Positions 50,790 through 61,050 of a DNA stretch of 64,000 nucleotides are shown piece after piece; the stretch's first letter is position 1, and each line of letters begins with the position of its first letter. Source of the stretch: a beta proteobacterium AAP99 (lineage in GTDB: Bacteria; Pseudomonadota; Gammaproteobacteria; Burkholderiales; Burkholderiaceae_C); contig LJIA01000006.1 in NCBI GenBank assembly GCA_001295775.1, positions 186,001-250,000 on the forward strand, given 5' to 3'. The position numbers were made by a program, and so were the translations under genes. Under the pieces are notes generated by a model. The model saw only the letters and a program-made list of their open reading frames with translations, ran no database searches and was not told where the DNA came from.

Positions 50790-52523
50790 ATGCACGCTGC
50801 GGGCGGCGACCACTACGACGCGCTGTACCACGGCTTTCGCTGGCAGGTGCCGGAGGTGTTCAACATCGCCGAGGTCTGCTGCGAGCGCTGGGCACGTGAT
50901 GCGCAGCATCGCCACCGCACCGCGCTGATTGCTGAATCCGCCGGCGGATCGCCGCGCTTGCATAGTTTTGCGGAGCTGGCGGACGCAGCGCAGCGGCTAT
51001 CCACCGCACTCACCGCGCTTGGGGTTGCGCGCGGAGACCGCGTGGCCATCGTGCTGCCACAGCGCTTTGAAACTGCTGTGGCGCATATGGCCATTTACCG
51101 CTTGGGCGCGGTGGCCATGCCGCTTTCTACGCTGTTCGGCCCCGAGGCACTTGAATTCCGCCTCAAGGACTCCCAAGCCTGCGCCGCGATCATCGACGAC
51201 AGCTCGCTCACTGCCCTGCTCGCTCTGCAGCCGCGCTGCCCGAGCCTCAAGCATCTCATCGGCGTGGACACGCCCGGCCTGTCCAACGTGCTGCACTGGG
51301 ACACGTTGCTGAACACGGCGCCCAAGCCCTACCCGACGCCTGTGGCGTCGGCTGCACGCGATCCCGCGGTGCTGATCTACACCAGCGGCACCACCGGCAA
51401 CCCCAAGGGCGCGCTCATTCCGCACTGCGCATTGATCGGCAACCTCACCGGCTTCGTCGCAAGCCAGAACTGGTTTCCACAGGAGGGTGACGTGTTCTGG
51501 AGCCCGGCCGACTGGGCCTGGACCGGCGGGCTGATGGATGCGCTGCTGCCTGCCCTGTACTTCGGCGCGCCGATCGTGGGTTACCGCGGCCGCTTCTCGG
51601 CGCAGGTGGCCTTGGAGCTGATGCAGCGCCACGGGGTCACCAATACCTTCCTGTTCCCCACCGCACTCAAGATGATGATGAAGGCCTACCCCGTGCCTTC
51701 GCAGCAGTTCAAGCTCAGGCTGCGCGCCATCATGAGCGCCGGCGAAGCCGTCGGCGAAACGGTCTTCGCATGGTGCGAAAGCGCGCTGGGCGTGCGAGTG
51801 AACGAGATGTTCGGCCAGACCGAGGTGAACTACATCGTCGGCAACAGCGACCGCTGGCCCGCACGAGCAGGTTCCATGGGCCGGCCCTACCCCGGCCACC
51901 AGGTGGACGTCATCAACGACGAAGACCAGCGCTGCGCAGTGGGCGAAGTCGGCGAAGTGGCCGTGGCCACCCATGACATCCACGGCCACCCTGACCCGGT
52001 GTTCTTCCTGGGCTACTGGAACAACGAACGCGCGACCAGGGCCAAGTTCAGTGGCGGCGGCGCAGTGAAGTGGTGCCGCACCGGCGACCTCGCCTCGCGC
52101 GATGCCGAAGGCTACCTCTGGTACCAGGGCCGTGCCGACGATGTCTTCAAGGCGGCGGGCTACCGCATCGGCCCGGGCGAGATCGAGAACTGCCTGGTGC
52201 AGCACCCCAGCGTGGCCAATGCGGCGGTGGTGCCCAAGCCGGATGCAGAGCGTGGCGCGCTGGTCAAGGCTTTCGTGGTGCTAACCGAAGGCACCCGCCC
52301 GTCCGCCGAGCTGGCGATGGAGCTGCAAAAACTGGTGCGCGGCCGGCTGGCGCCCTACGAATACCCCAAGGAAATCGAATTCATTGCGCAACTGCCCATG
52401 ACCACCACGGGCAAGGTGCAGCGGCGCGTGTTGCGGGATCTGGAGACCGAACGCGCGCGCAAGGAAGCGCAGCAGCTGGCACAAGCAGCTTCTGCCGAAC
52501 AACGGGCCGGCAAACCGGCCTGA
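50790..52523 (+). CDS. Acyl-CoA synthetase (ACSM-like, AMP-forming)
   Basis: A 577-residue enzyme that activates a carboxylic acid with ATP and CoA. The adenylation signature is VLIYTSGTTGNPKGALIPH, with FGQTEVNY and WCRTGDLASRDAEGY following. The C-terminal hinge is YRIGPGEIENCL and the catalytic lysine is in TTGKVQRRVLRDLE. The pattern fits medium-chain or propionyl/butyryl-type synthetases rather than acetyl-CoA synthetase. AGAGGAG precedes the ATG by five bases. It stands divergent from the hydrolase. Confidence 0.93.
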   Translation: MHAAGGDHYDALYHGFRWQVPEVFNIAEVCCERWARDAQHRHRTALIAESAGGSPRLHSFAELADAAQRLSTALTALGVARGDRVAIVLPQRFETAVAHMAIYRLGAVAMPLSTLFGPEALEFRLKDSQACAAIIDDSSLTALLALQPRCPSLKHLIGVDTPGLSNVLHWDTLLNTAPKPYPTPVASAARDPAVLIYTSGTTGNPKGALIPHCALIGNLTGFVASQNWFPQEGDVFWSPADWAWTGGLMDALLPALYFGAPIVGYRGRFSAQVALELMQRHGVTNTFLFPTALKMMMKAYPVPSQQFKLRLRAIMSAGEAVGETVFAWCESALGVRVNEMFGQTEVNYIVGNSDRWPARAGSMGRPYPGHQVDVINDEDQRCAVGEVGEVAVATHDIHGHPDPVFFLGYWNNERATRAKFSGGGAVKWCRTGDLASRDAEGYLWYQGRADDVFKAAGYRIGPGEIENCLVQHPSVANAAVVPKPDAERGALVKAFVVLTEGTRPSAELAMELQKLVRGRLAPYEYPKEIEFIAQLPMTTTGKVQRRVLRDLETERARKEAQQLAQAASAEQRAGKPA

Positions 52524-52559
52524 CAATGGCGGTACGGAGAATCGGAGAGGCAAAAGCCC

Positions 52560-53021
52560 ATGGTCATCAACAACCTGAAGAACGCGCTGCGGCGTGCGTT
52601 TCATTTGTACGTGCAGCGCAAGCAGCTGCCGGTCACGCCCAATCCGGGCCGCGGCGTGAAACTCGTCAATCGTGACTACCGCATGGTCCTGCACCTGCCG
52701 GTCAAGGACGACATGTGGGAGTGGCTGCTGGAGAAGGGCTGGCGAGAGTCCACCTTCCGCCCGGATCGCCGCCGCTACCGCGACGTCCCCATGCAGGCCA
52801 CGGTGGAGTTCCTGATGGCGGATCGCAAGCAACGGCGCAAGGCCTATGTGCGCGCCTTGGAGGCGGCCAACAAGCTCACGCAAGGCGACAGCACGGCAAG
52901 CAGCCGGGTCGATGCACGCGAGATGAATCTGGACGAAGGCCTGACTCCGGCTTCGCTCAAAGGCATTCAGGTGCAGCACGAGCGCACCCAGCCGCTGACC
53001 AAGGACATGCGCCAGTTCTGA
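52560..53021 (+). CDS. Uncharacterised basic protein
   Basis: A 153-residue protein with no family I recognise. It is rich in Arg and Lys, has the WEWLLEKGWRESTFRPDRRRYR segment in the middle and ends KDMRQF. No signal peptide or membrane segment. The start MVINNLKNALRRAF may form an amphipathic helix. It follows the acyl-CoA synthetase by 36 bases and ends before a terminator, so it is probably co-transcribed with it. Function unknown. Confidence 0.75.
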   Translation: MVINNLKNALRRAFHLYVQRKQLPVTPNPGRGVKLVNRDYRMVLHLPVKDDMWEWLLEKGWRESTFRPDRRRYRDVPMQATVEFLMADRKQRRKAYVRALEAANKLTQGDSTASSRVDAREMNLDEGLTPASLKGIQVQHERTQPLTKDMRQF

Positions 53022-53039
53022 TCAAGGCTGCATCAAGCG

Positions 53040-53068
53040 AAAAGGCCCCGCTCGCGGGGCCTTTGCAT
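53040..53068. terminator. Bidirectional intrinsic terminator
   Basis: AAAGGCCCCGC (53041-53051) and GCGGGGCCTTT (53054-53064) form an 11-bp stem with a two-base loop (in practice a four-base loop after fraying), flanked by A and T. It serves the hypothetical gene on the plus strand and the HD-GYP gene on the minus strand. Confidence 0.9.
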
Positions 53069-53084
53069 TTGTCGAAGCCGCACC

Positions 53085-54314
53085 TCACGCGTTCATGAAC
53101 CGGCTTGGCGCCACGCTCCACTTGTGCGGGTCTTCGTGCCGCAGGATGCGGTCACTCGTGCCGGGCCGCGCGAGATCGATGTCCACCGGCGTGATGTAGA
53201 GCTGGCTGCGGGTGCTGTAGAAGGCACGCACCCGGGGTTTGAGCAGCTGGGTCTCGTTCTGCTCAAGCACCACCGCCAAGCGGCCGCTTTCCAACAGCAC
53301 CAGCGAGCCGGTGGGGTAGATGCCCACGCAACGCATGAAGGCCTCGACCAGAGAGCGGTCGAAGTGATGCTCGCTCCACTCGTAGATCTTGCGCAGAGCG
53401 TCGGTGGGCGTCATGCCGCGGTGATACACCCGCTCCGAGGTGATGGCGTCATAGACATCCACCACGGCCGCCATCTTGCCCCACTGGGTGATCTGGTCGG
53501 CTGCAATCTTTCGCGGGTAGCCAGTGCCATCGGTACGCTCGTGGTGTTCGTGACAGATGGCCAGCGGGATGGGGCCGACCTCCGGATTACCCACCAACAT
53601 GCGGTAGCCGTCGGTGACGTGATTCTTCATCACGTCGAATTCTTCCTTGGTGAGTGCGCCCGGCTTGTTGAGTACCTCATTGGGCGTGAACGCCTTGCCG
53701 ATGTCGTGCAGCAGGCCGCCCAGGCCAAGCTGGTGCACGAGCTTGGCGTCGAAGTCCATGTGACGCGCAAAGCTCACCATCAGCGTGCAGACGCTCACCG
53801 AGTGCTGGAAGGTGTAGTCATCGGCCTGCTTGAGCAGGTTCATGGACTGCAGCGCGTTCTTGTTGCGGAAGATCGAGTCCGTGACCTTCTCGACCATCGG
53901 TTCAAGCTGATTGAGCTGCACCTGCTGGCCCAGGCGAACGTCGGCCATGGTTTGCGCCACCAGCCGCTGCGCCTCGGAGTAGATCTTGCGAGCCGCAACC
54001 GTCTCTTCCTCGAAGGTGGTGATTCGCGGGCGCTCGGCGGGCTTCTCGGCCACCTTGAGCATCGCGGCCTGCGCCGCCTCCCGAGCCTCGCGGGCCGTGG
54101 GTGCATCCTGCACATCGATACCACGCCGCGGGTCGATGAACAGGTAGCGGGTGCCACTGTCGCGCACCCGCGTGACGTCATGATCCGTCTTGACGAGGAA
54201 GGAACTCGTCAGGAAGGGATGCGAGAACCAGTCGCAGTCCAGCTGGGTCACGTACATGCCCGGCTTGAGCTGCTCGATGGAGATCTTCTTGGCGGAGGCC
54301 GCTGCTTGGTTCAT
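53085..54314 (-). CDS. HD-GYP cyclic-di-GMP phosphodiesterase with DUF3391 domain
   Basis: A 409-residue cytoplasmic protein. The N-terminal DUF3391-type domain covers residues 1 to about 130 (ISIEQLKPGMYVTQLDCDW). The HD-GYP domain follows with the HD pair in LLHDIGKAFTPNEVLNKPG, His residues in VMKNHVTDGYRML and CHEHHERTDGTGYPRK. This is the full GYP signature for c-di-GMP hydrolysis. The start at 54314 was chosen because it opens the conserved domain. It is a single gene. Confidence 0.93.
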   Translation of the reverse strand: MNQAAASAKKISIEQLKPGMYVTQLDCDWFSHPFLTSSFLVKTDHDVTRVRDSGTRYLFIDPRRGIDVQDAPTAREAREAAQAAMLKVAEKPAERPRITTFEEETVAARKIYSEAQRLVAQTMADVRLGQQVQLNQLEPMVEKVTDSIFRNKNALQSMNLLKQADDYTFQHSVSVCTLMVSFARHMDFDAKLVHQLGLGGLLHDIGKAFTPNEVLNKPGALTKEEFDVMKNHVTDGYRMLVGNPEVGPIPLAICHEHHERTDGTGYPRKIAADQITQWGKMAAVVDVYDAITSERVYHRGMTPTDALRKIYEWSEHHFDRSLVEAFMRCVGIYPTGSLVLLESGRLAVVLEQNETQLLKPRVRAFYSTRSQLYITPVDIDLARPGTSDRILRHEDPHKWSVAPSRFMNA

Positions 54315-54459
54315 GGATGCGCGAAACCGGCATGTGCACCGCGACCTGCGGTACACCTGTTAGGCAGCAGCGTAGAAGCGGGCGCTCAGCCGCAATCCTG
54401 AGGAATGCGCGGAAAACGTCGCGCTTTTCGCGCCCTGCCCGCCTTGACTCGTCGCAGGC

Positions 54460-56034
54460 TCAGCGGCGCTTGCCGCCCAGAATCCCGCCGAGAATGCCGC
54501 GGACGATCTCGCGGCCCACACCCGAGCCGATGGAGCGCATCGCGGAGCGCGCGGCGCTCTCCACCAGGCCCTCGTGCTTGCCGCCACGCGGGCCGGTCCG
54601 GCCGAACAGCACCTCCTTGACCGCCTGGGTCGTGCCGCTGTCTGCCGGCGCCGGGGCGGGGGCCGGCGCACGGCGCCCGCCTGCGCCGGAGAACACCGGG
54701 CCGCCGGCCGGAGCCGCGCTGGACGGTGCAGGGGCCGGAGCAGCAGCCTGGGTCTGGCCCTTCAGGACCTCAAAGGCGCTCTCGCGGTCCACGGCTTGCT
54801 CATAGACGCCAGCGACGAGCGAGTGCTCGATGATCAGCTTGCGCTCCTCAGGGGTCACCGGGCCGATGCGCGACCAAGGCGGCAGCACGAAGCAGCGCTC
54901 CGTGGGCGTGGGGCGGCCCTTCTCATCGAGCAGCGAGATCAGCGCCTCGCCCACTTCAAGCTCGGTGATCGCGGTCTCGATGTCCAGGCCGTCGTTGGCC
55001 CGCATGGTCTCGGCGGTGGCCTTCACGGCCTTCTGGTCACGCGGCGTGAAGGCACGCAGGGCGTGCTGTACGCGGTTGCCCAGCTGGGCCAGGACCGTGT
55101 CCGGGATGTCCAGCGGGTTCTGGGTGACGAAGTACACGCCCACGCCCTTGGAGCGGATCAGGCGCACAGTCTGCTCGATGCGCTCCAGCAGGGCCTTGGG
55201 CGCCTCCTTGAACAGCAGGTGCGCTTCATCGAAGAAGAACACGAACTTGGGTTTGTCCAGATCACCCACCTCGGGCAGCGCCTCCCAGAGCTCGGAGAGC
55301 ATCCAGAGCAGGAAGGTGGCGTACAGACGCGGGCTGTTGAAGAGCTTGTCGGCGGCCAGGATGTTGACGATGCCGGACTCACGCCCATTGATCTCCACGG
55401 CCTGCATCATGTCCATGATGTTGAGCATGGGCTCGCCGAAGAACACGTCGGCGCCCTGCTCTTCCAGCGTAAGCAGGCCGCGCTGGATGGCGCCGATGCT
55501 GGCCGCGCTCACGTTGCCGTATTCAGTGGTGAACTCGCTGGCGTTGTCGCCCACGTGCTGGCACATGGCGCGCAGATCCTTCATGTCCAGCAGCAGCAGG
55601 CCGTGGTCATCGGCGATCTTGAAGATGATCTGCATCACGCCGGTCTGGGTCTCGTTCAGGCCCAGCATGCGCGAGAGCATCAGCGGGCCCATGTCGCTGA
55701 TCGTGGCGCGCACCGGGTGGCCCGACTGGCCGAACACGTCCCAGAGAGTGACCGGGCAGCCCGCCCACTCCGGGTGCGGCACACCCAGGCTGTTGTAGCG
55801 GTCATCCACGCGCTTGTTGCCGCCGCCGGGACAGGCGATCCCGGTCAGATCGCCCTTGATGTCGGCCATGAAGACTGGAATCCCCTGGTTGGAGAAGGCC
55901 TGGGCGAGCGCCTGCAGGGTGACCGTCTTGCCGGTGCCGGTGGCGCCGGTGATGGCACCGTGACGGTTGGCCATGCGGGGCAGCAGGGTGACGCTGGCTT
56001 TGGCGTTCTTGGCGATCAGGATGGGCTCGGCCAT
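54460..56034 (-). CDS. HerA-like P-loop ATPase, DUF853 (YjgR) family
   Basis: A 524-residue ATPase starting [20 protein letters not shown]. Walker A is [15 protein letters not shown], Walker [13 protein letters not shown], and the arginine-finger and sensor segments [12 protein letters not shown] are present. An Ala/Pro/Gly-rich linker (residues about 430-475) leads to a basic Gly-rich tail ([18 protein letters not shown]). E. coli YjgR is the known homologue; its task is unknown, probably DNA-related. The frame extends 28 codons upstream into the shared promoter. Confidence 0.9.
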   Translation of the reverse strand: MAEPILIAKNAKASVTLLPRMANRHGAITGATGTGKTVTLQALAQAFSNQGIPVFMADIKGDLTGIACPGGGNKRVDDRYNSLGVPHPEWAGCPVTLWDVFGQSGHPVRATISDMGPLMLSRMLGLNETQTGVMQIIFKIADDHGLLLLDMKDLRAMCQHVGDNASEFTTEYGNVSAASIGAIQRGLLTLEEQGADVFFGEPMLNIMDMMQAVEINGRESGIVNILAADKLFNSPRLYATFLLWMLSELWEALPEVGDLDKPKFVFFFDEAHLLFKEAPKALLERIEQTVRLIRSKGVGVYFVTQNPLDIPDTVLAQLGNRVQHALRAFTPRDQKAVKATAETMRANDGLDIETAITELEVGEALISLLDEKGRPTPTERCFVLPPWSRIGPVTPEERKLIIEHSLVAGVYEQAVDRESAFEVLKGQTQAAAPAPAPSSAAPAGGPVFSGAGGRRAPAPAPAPADSGTTQAVKEVLFGRTGPRGGKHEGLVESAARSAMRSIGSGVGREIVRGILGGILGGKRR

Positions 56035-56111
56035 GGCGATTCCGTGAAGGATTGCGGAGAGGGAAAGCGGGCAGCCCGGCAGGGGCGCTTTGCTAAACTC
56101 TAAACCATTCG

Positions 56112-56137
56112 ACGGCACGTGTTTGCACGCGTGCCGT
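56112..56137 (+). promoter_or_regulatory. Stem-loop in the yebC leader
   Basis: ACGGCACG (56112-56119) pairs with CGTGCCGT (56130-56137) around a 10-base loop, 43 bases before the yebC ATG. There is no T-run. It may protect the mRNA or be a control element; I cannot tell. Confidence 0.45.
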
Positions 56138-56179
56138 TCGCGTTTCTACCCAAGAACTCGAGCGCACGAAAGATTCGCC

Positions 56180-56902
56180 ATGGCCGGTCACAGCAAGTGG
56201 GCAAACATCCAGCACCGCAAGGGGCGGCAGGACGAAAAGCGCGGTCGGCTCTGGACCCGCATCATCCGTGAGGTGATCGTCGCGGCGCGCTCAGGCGGCG
56301 GCGACCCGGTCATGAACCCCCGCCTGCGTCTGGCCATCGACAAGGCCAAGGCCGTGAACCTGCCGGCCGACACGCTCAAGAAGAACATCGACAAGGCCAC
56401 CGGCAACCTCGAAGGCGTCGATTACGTCGAAATCCGCTACGAGGGCTACGGCATCGGCGGCGCCGCCGTGATCGTGGACACCATGACCGACAACAAGGTC
56501 CGCACCGTGGCCGAAGTGCGCCACGCCTTCTCCAAGTACGGCGGCAACCTGGGCACCGACGGTTCCGTGGCCTTCCAGTTCAAGCACTGCGGCCAGCTGG
56601 TCTTTGCGCCGGGCACCAGCGAAGATCAGGTCATGGAAGTCGCCATCGAAGCCGGTGCCGAGGACGTGGTGACCGATGACGACGGTGCCATCGAGGTCAT
56701 CACCGCGCCGGGCGACTTCGAGGCCGTGAAGAACGCGCTGGAAGCCAAGGGTCTGAAGCCCGAGCTGGCCGAAGTCATCATGAAGCCCCTCAACGAAACG
56801 CCGCTCTCCGGCGACGATGCCGCGAAGATGCAGAAGCTGCTCGATGCACTTGAAGACCTCGATGATGTTCAGGAGGTCTATACCTCGGCGGTGATGCAAT
56901 GA
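56180..56902 (+). CDS. yebC: YebC/PmpR family protein (TACO1-like)
   Basis: A 240-residue protein beginning [18 protein letters not shown]. The family is known as a transcriptional regulator in some bacteria and as a factor that relieves ribosome stalling at prolines in others. All three domain blocks are visible, ending [13 protein letters not shown]. The stop overlaps the purD ATG by four bases, so the two are coupled. Confidence 0.96.
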   Translation: MAGHSKWANIQHRKGRQDEKRGRLWTRIIREVIVAARSGGGDPVMNPRLRLAIDKAKAVNLPADTLKKNIDKATGNLEGVDYVEIRYEGYGIGGAAVIVDTMTDNKVRTVAEVRHAFSKYGGNLGTDGSVAFQFKHCGQLVFAPGTSEDQVMEVAIEAGAEDVVTDDDGAIEVITAPGDFEAVKNALEAKGLKPELAEVIMKPLNETPLSGDDAAKMQKLLDALEDLDDVQEVYTSAVMQ

Positions 56903-58182
56903 AGCTCCTCGTGGTGGGTTCGGGCGGCCGCGAACATGCGCTGGCCTGGCGCCTGGCGCAAAGCCCCCGGGTGCAGATGGTCTATGTGGCGCCCGGCAAC
57001 GCCGGCACGGCCACCGCGCGCGGCCTGAAGAACCTGCCGATCACGGACTTCGAGGCCCTGGCCGAATGGGCCAACGTGGAAGGCATCGCCTACACCGTGG
57101 TCGGGCCGGATGCGGCGCTGGCTGCCGGCATCGTGGACGTGTTCGAGGCACGAGGGCTGAAGATTCTCGGCCCCACCAAAGCCGCCGCGGAGCTGGAGTG
57201 GAGCAAGGACTTCGCCAAGGCCTTCATGGCCCGGCACCAGATTCCCACGGCGCGCTACCAGACCTTTGACACGGCAGCCGCAGCGCACGCCTACGTGACC
57301 GCCGAAGGCGCGCCGATCGTCATCAAGGCCGACGGCCTCGCGGCCGGCAAAGGCGTGGTGGTGGCCCTAACGCTTGAAGAGGCACATGCCGCCATCGACT
57401 TGATGATGGTGGACGCCAAGTTCGGCACCAGCGGCGCCAAGGTCGTCATCGAGGAATTCATGCAGGGCGAGGAAGCCAGCTTCTTCGTCATGAGTGACGG
57501 GAAGAACATCCTGCCTCTGGCCTCCGCACAAGACCATAAGCGCCTGCTGGATGGCGACGCCGGCCCCAACACGGGCGGCATGGGCGCCTATTCGCCCGCG
57601 CCCGTGGTCACGCCGGACATTCACCGCCAGATCATGAACAAGGTGGTGAAGCCGACCATCGAAGGCATGGCCGCCGAAGGCCGGCCGTTCAAGGGCTTCC
57701 TGTTCGTCGGTCTGATGATCGACGAGGCCGGCGAAGCGCGCGTGGTCGAGTTCAACGCCCGCATGGGCGACCCGGAAACCCAGGTCATCATGGCCCGGGT
57801 GAAGAGCGACTTTGCCCAGCTTTGCGAGAAGGCTGTCGATGGCGAACTGGACACCGCCGAAATCGACTGGGACCGCCGCACGGCCCTGACCGTGGTGCTC
57901 GCGGCGCACGGCTACCCGGACAGCCCGCGCAACGGCGACCCGATCTTCGGCATCCCCGAGCCGACCGACGCCAGCATCGTCTTCCACGCCGGCACCAGGC
58001 TCACCGAGGACGGCCATCTGGTCACGGCCGGTGGCCGCGTGCTGGCCTGCGTGGGCTTGGGCGATTCACCGCGCATGGCGCAGGCCGCGGCCTACGACGT
58101 GGTCGACGAGATCAAGTTCCGCGACATGCAGTACCGCCGCGACATCGGCTACCGCGCCATCGGCCGCAGCCGCGCACGCTGA
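56899..58182 (+). CDS. purD: Phosphoribosylamine-glycine ligase
   Basis: ATP-grasp enzyme of purine synthesis making glycinamide ribonucleotide. It has 427 residues starting [17 protein letters not shown]. The glycine-rich loop [15 protein letters not shown] and the [11 protein letters not shown] metal site are intact. It follows yebC by overlap and ends before a gap holding repeat copy 5. Confidence 0.97.
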   Translation: MKLLVVGSGGREHALAWRLAQSPRVQMVYVAPGNAGTATARGLKNLPITDFEALAEWANVEGIAYTVVGPDAALAAGIVDVFEARGLKILGPTKAAAELEWSKDFAKAFMARHQIPTARYQTFDTAAAAHAYVTAEGAPIVIKADGLAAGKGVVVALTLEEAHAAIDLMMVDAKFGTSGAKVVIEEFMQGEEASFFVMSDGKNILPLASAQDHKRLLDGDAGPNTGGMGAYSPAPVVTPDIHRQIMNKVVKPTIEGMAAEGRPFKGFLFVGLMIDEAGEARVVEFNARMGDPETQVIMARVKSDFAQLCEKAVDGELDTAEIDWDRRTALTVVLAAHGYPDSPRNGDPIFGIPEPTDASIVFHAGTRLTEDGHLVTAGGRVLACVGLGDSPRMAQAAAYDVVDEIKFRDMQYRRDIGYRAIGRSRAR

Positions 58183-58270
58183 CCGCGATCAAGGCCGGTA
58201 CAAATTGCAGCAAGGCTTGCGTGACGTCGCAGGGGGCCTTGCCCTACGCTGATGACGCGGCCAGCAGCAC

Positions 58271-58330
58271 AAAGTGCTTTCCGCTGTATCCATGCGGTTC
58301 TTGAGCCATTTTGGTCTGAAGAACCGCGCC
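58271..58330. repeat. Dispersed intergenic palindromic repeat, copy 5 (right arm degenerate)
   Basis: AAAGTGCTTTCCGC (58271-58284) matches the outer end of copy 2, and GTATCCATGCGGTTCTT (58286-58302) matches copy 1 letter for letter. GCCATTTTGGTCTGAAGAA follows. The right arm has decayed, so no long palindrome is left. It fills part of the purD-hemF gap. Confidence 0.8.
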
Positions 58331-58364
58331 CACCCTTGATCTACGTTTTCACATCCGGGCCCTG

Positions 58365-59327
58365 ATGAGCTTCTCAGAAACCATCCGCACCTATCTCAAG
58401 GACCTGCAGCAGCGCATCGTCGCCGGCCTTGAAGCCGAAGACGGCACGCCCTTCATCCACGACGCCTGGACCCGCGGGCCCGAAGAGCGCCTGCAGGGCG
58501 GCGGCATCTCACGCGTGCTGGAGGGTGGCAAGGTCTTCGAGCGCGCCGGCGTGCTGTTCTCGGACGTACGCGGCAAGCAGTTGCCGCCCTCGGCCACGCA
58601 GCACCGGCCGGAGCTCGCCGGCCGCCCCTTCGAGGCCACGGGCGTGTCGCTCGTGCTGCACCCGCGCAACCCCAATGTGCCCACGGTGCACCTGAACGTG
58701 CGCAGCTTCACCGCCCAGGCCGTCGAGGCCGGCCAGCAGGACGTGAGCTGGTTCGGCGGTGGCATGGACCTCACGCCCTACTACGGCCATGAGGAAGACG
58801 CGGTGCACTTCCACCGCGTGTGCCACGACGCGCTCGCGCCGTTCGGCGCTGACAAGTACCCGCGCTTCAAGCAGTGGTGCGACGAGTACTTCTTCCTGAA
58901 GCACCGCAATGAACCCCGCGGCATCGGCGGGGTGTTCTATGACGACTTCTCCGAACTCGGCGCGGAGCAAAGCTTCGCCATGACCCGCGCGGTGGGCGAC
59001 GCTTTTCTGAACGCCTACCTGCCCATCGTGCAGCGCCGCCGCGAGCTGCCCTACACGGAGGAGCAGCGCGCCTTCCAGGCCTACCGGCGCGGCCGCTATG
59101 TGGAGTTCAATCTCGTCTGGGACCGCGGCACGCTCTTCGGCCTGCAAAGCGGCGGCCGCACCGAGAGCATCCTCGCCAGCATGCCGCCCACGGCCGACTG
59201 GCGTTACCAGTGGGCGCCGGCAGCCGGCACGCCGGAGGCACACCTGTACGAGGTCTTCCTGAAGCCGCGCGACTGGCTCGGCCTCAACGCCTCCCAGACG
59301 GCCGCGCAGCCCCAGGCTGCAGAGTGA
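58365..59327 (+). CDS. hemF: Oxygen-dependent coproporphyrinogen III oxidase
   Basis: Aerobic step of heme synthesis, from coproporphyrinogen III to protoporphyrinogen IX. The 320 residues show [33 protein letters not shown] and [20 protein letters not shown]. Coproporphyrinogen oxidase of this type needs oxygen, so the organism respires aerobically at least part of the time. It is followed 13 bases later by nadD. Confidence 0.97.
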   Translation: MSFSETIRTYLKDLQQRIVAGLEAEDGTPFIHDAWTRGPEERLQGGGISRVLEGGKVFERAGVLFSDVRGKQLPPSATQHRPELAGRPFEATGVSLVLHPRNPNVPTVHLNVRSFTAQAVEAGQQDVSWFGGGMDLTPYYGHEEDAVHFHRVCHDALAPFGADKYPRFKQWCDEYFFLKHRNEPRGIGGVFYDDFSELGAEQSFAMTRAVGDAFLNAYLPIVQRRRELPYTEEQRAFQAYRRGRYVEFNLVWDRGTLFGLQSGGRTESILASMPPTADWRYQWAPAAGTPEAHLYEVFLKPRDWLGLNASQTAAQPQAAE

Positions 59328-59340
59328 TGCCCCGGCACGC

Positions 59341-59943
59341 ATGAGCAAGCACATCGGCATCTTCGGCGGCAGTTTCGACCCGCCGCACTTTGGACACCTG
59401 GCGCTGATGAGCGCCGCGCGTGAGCAGCTCGGGCTGGACCAGCTGCGCGTCATCCCCACCGGCCACGCCTGGCAGAAGCTGCGCACACTCACGCCGGCGC
59501 GGCACCGGCTGGTGATGCTCGAGCTCGCCGTGTCCGGCATGGCGCCCTGGGCCGTGGTCGATGCCATCGAGACCGAGCGCAAGGGGCCGAGCTACATGAT
59601 CGACACCATCGAGGCCCTGCGCAAGGAAACGGGCGACGCCAAGCTCACGCTCATCCTTGGCGAAGACCAGTTTGCCAACCTGCGCACCTGGCACCGCTGG
59701 GAAGACCTCGCCATGCTCGTGCGCTTTGCCGTGGCCGGCCGACCGGGCAGCGAGCGCAGCGCCGGCAGCCCGGCCAATGACCCGCGCGTGCATCACGTGC
59801 GTCTGGCCATGGAGCCGATGGACCTTTCAAGCACGCAGCTGCGCAAGATGGCCGCCGCGGGCGAAACCCTCAATGGTCTGGTGCCGCCCACGGTGGCCCA
59901 GTACATTGCTCTCAATCACCTCTACAAAGAACAGAAGCACTGA
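59341..59943 (+). CDS. nadD: Nicotinate-nucleotide adenylyltransferase
   Basis: Makes nicotinate adenine dinucleotide from nicotinate mononucleotide and ATP, using the product of NadC encoded at the other end of the window. The 200 residues contain GIFGGSFDPPHFGHL and the SSTQLRKMAA segment. It is directly followed by rsfS with no gap, the standard nadD-rsfS-rlmH order. Confidence 0.96.
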   Translation: MSKHIGIFGGSFDPPHFGHLALMSAAREQLGLDQLRVIPTGHAWQKLRTLTPARHRLVMLELAVSGMAPWAVVDAIETERKGPSYMIDTIEALRKETGDAKLTLILGEDQFANLRTWHRWEDLAMLVRFAVAGRPGSERSAGSPANDPRVHHVRLAMEPMDLSSTQLRKMAAAGETLNGLVPPTVAQYIALNHLYKEQKH

Positions 59944-60588
59944 ATGGACATCCGCAAGCTGCAGCGCGTCATCGTCGACGCCCTGGAAGACGTCAAGGCG
60001 CAGGACATCGCCGTTTTCAACACCGAAGCCAACTCCAACCTGTTTGAACGCGTGGTCATCGCCAGCGGCACGAGCAACCGCCAGACCCGCGCGCTGGCCA
60101 TGAGCGTGCGTGAGAAGGTCAAGCAGTCCGGCGGCGAAATCGTCAGCATGGAAGGCGAAGACACCGGCGAATGGGTGCTCGTGGACTGCAACCAGGTGGT
60201 GGTGCACATCATGCAGCCCGCCATCCGCCAGTACTACAACCTCGAGGAGCTCTGGGGCCAGACCAAGGTCAAGATGGCCAGCGGCGCCAAGCCGCGACTG
60301 GCCGGCTCCATGTTCGCCAAGGCCAGCGAACCGATGGACGAGGACGACACCCCGGCGCCGGCCAAGAAGGCGGTGAAGAAGACCGCCGCCAAGAAGACAG
60401 CTGCTGCTGCCGATGCTGCGCCCAAGAAGGCCCCGGCCAAGAAGGCCGCCAGCAAGACCGCAGCCACGAAGTCGGCAGCCACCAAGACGGCCGCAAAGAA
60501 GGCGCCGGCCAAGACCGCGACCAAAACAGCTGAAGCCAAGGCACCCGCCAAGAAGGCAGCGGCCAAGAAGGCCAGCAGCAGCGAGTGA
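59944..60588 (+). CDS. rsfS: Ribosome silencing factor RsfS with histone-H1-like tail
   Basis: Binds ribosomal protein uL14 and blocks subunit joining in slow growth. Residues 1 to about 118 form the normal RsfS domain (IAVFNTEANSNLFERVVIAS, WVLVDCNQVVVHIM, YYNLEELWG). After it comes a tail of about 90 residues made mostly of Lys, Ala, Pro and Thr (KKAPAKKAASKTAATKS and similar), like histone H1 and AlgP. E. coli RsfS is only 105 residues. The stop overlaps the rlmH GTG. Confidence 0.94.
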   Translation: MDIRKLQRVIVDALEDVKAQDIAVFNTEANSNLFERVVIASGTSNRQTRALAMSVREKVKQSGGEIVSMEGEDTGEWVLVDCNQVVVHIMQPAIRQYYNLEELWGQTKVKMASGAKPRLAGSMFAKASEPMDEDDTPAPAKKAVKKTAAKKTAAAADAAPKKAPAKKAASKTAATKSAATKTAAKKAPAKTATKTAEAKAPAKKAAAKKASSSE

Positions 60589-61046
60589 AGCTGACGCTGA
60601 TCGCCGTCGGGCACAAGATGCCGGGCTGGGTGAACGAGGCCTTTGCCGAGTACCAGCGCCGGTTTCCGCCCGACTGGCCTTTCAACCTCAAGGAACTCAA
60701 GCCCGAAACGGCCGACAGCGCCGCCCAGACCAAGGCACGCGAGGCCGACAAGATCCTCGCTGCCGTGCCCAAGGACGCGCTGCTCGTCATCCTCGACGAG
60801 CGCGGCCGCGACCTCACCACCAAGGCGCTGGCCCAGCAGCTCGAGCGCTGGCAGCTCGATGCGCGGCCCCTCGTCTTCGTGATCGGCGGCACCGAAGGGC
60901 TGGACGATCGCGTCAAGGCCGCCGCCGACTTCAGCCTGCGTTTGTCCTCCCTCACCCTGCCCCACATGCTGGTGCGCGTGCTGCTGGCCGAGCAGCTGTA
61001 TCGGGCCTGGTCGGTGCTGGCGGGGCATCCGTATCACAGGGAGTAG
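60585..61046 (+). CDS. rlmH: 23S rRNA pseudouridine-1915 N3-methyltransferase RlmH
   Basis: SPOUT methyltransferase of 153 residues with GTG start (60585) overlapping the rsfS stop. The SAM-binding knot segment FVIGGTEGLDDRV and the C-terminal LPHMLVRVLLAEQLYRAW and HPYHRE are complete. Normally maf follows directly; here an unrelated gene intervenes. Confidence 0.96.
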   Translation: MKLTLIAVGHKMPGWVNEAFAEYQRRFPPDWPFNLKELKPETADSAAQTKAREADKILAAVPKDALLVILDERGRDLTTKALAQQLERWQLDARPLVFVIGGTEGLDDRVKAAADFSLRLSSLTLPHMLVRVLLAEQLYRAWSVLAGHPYHRE

Positions 61047-61050
61047 GCCC

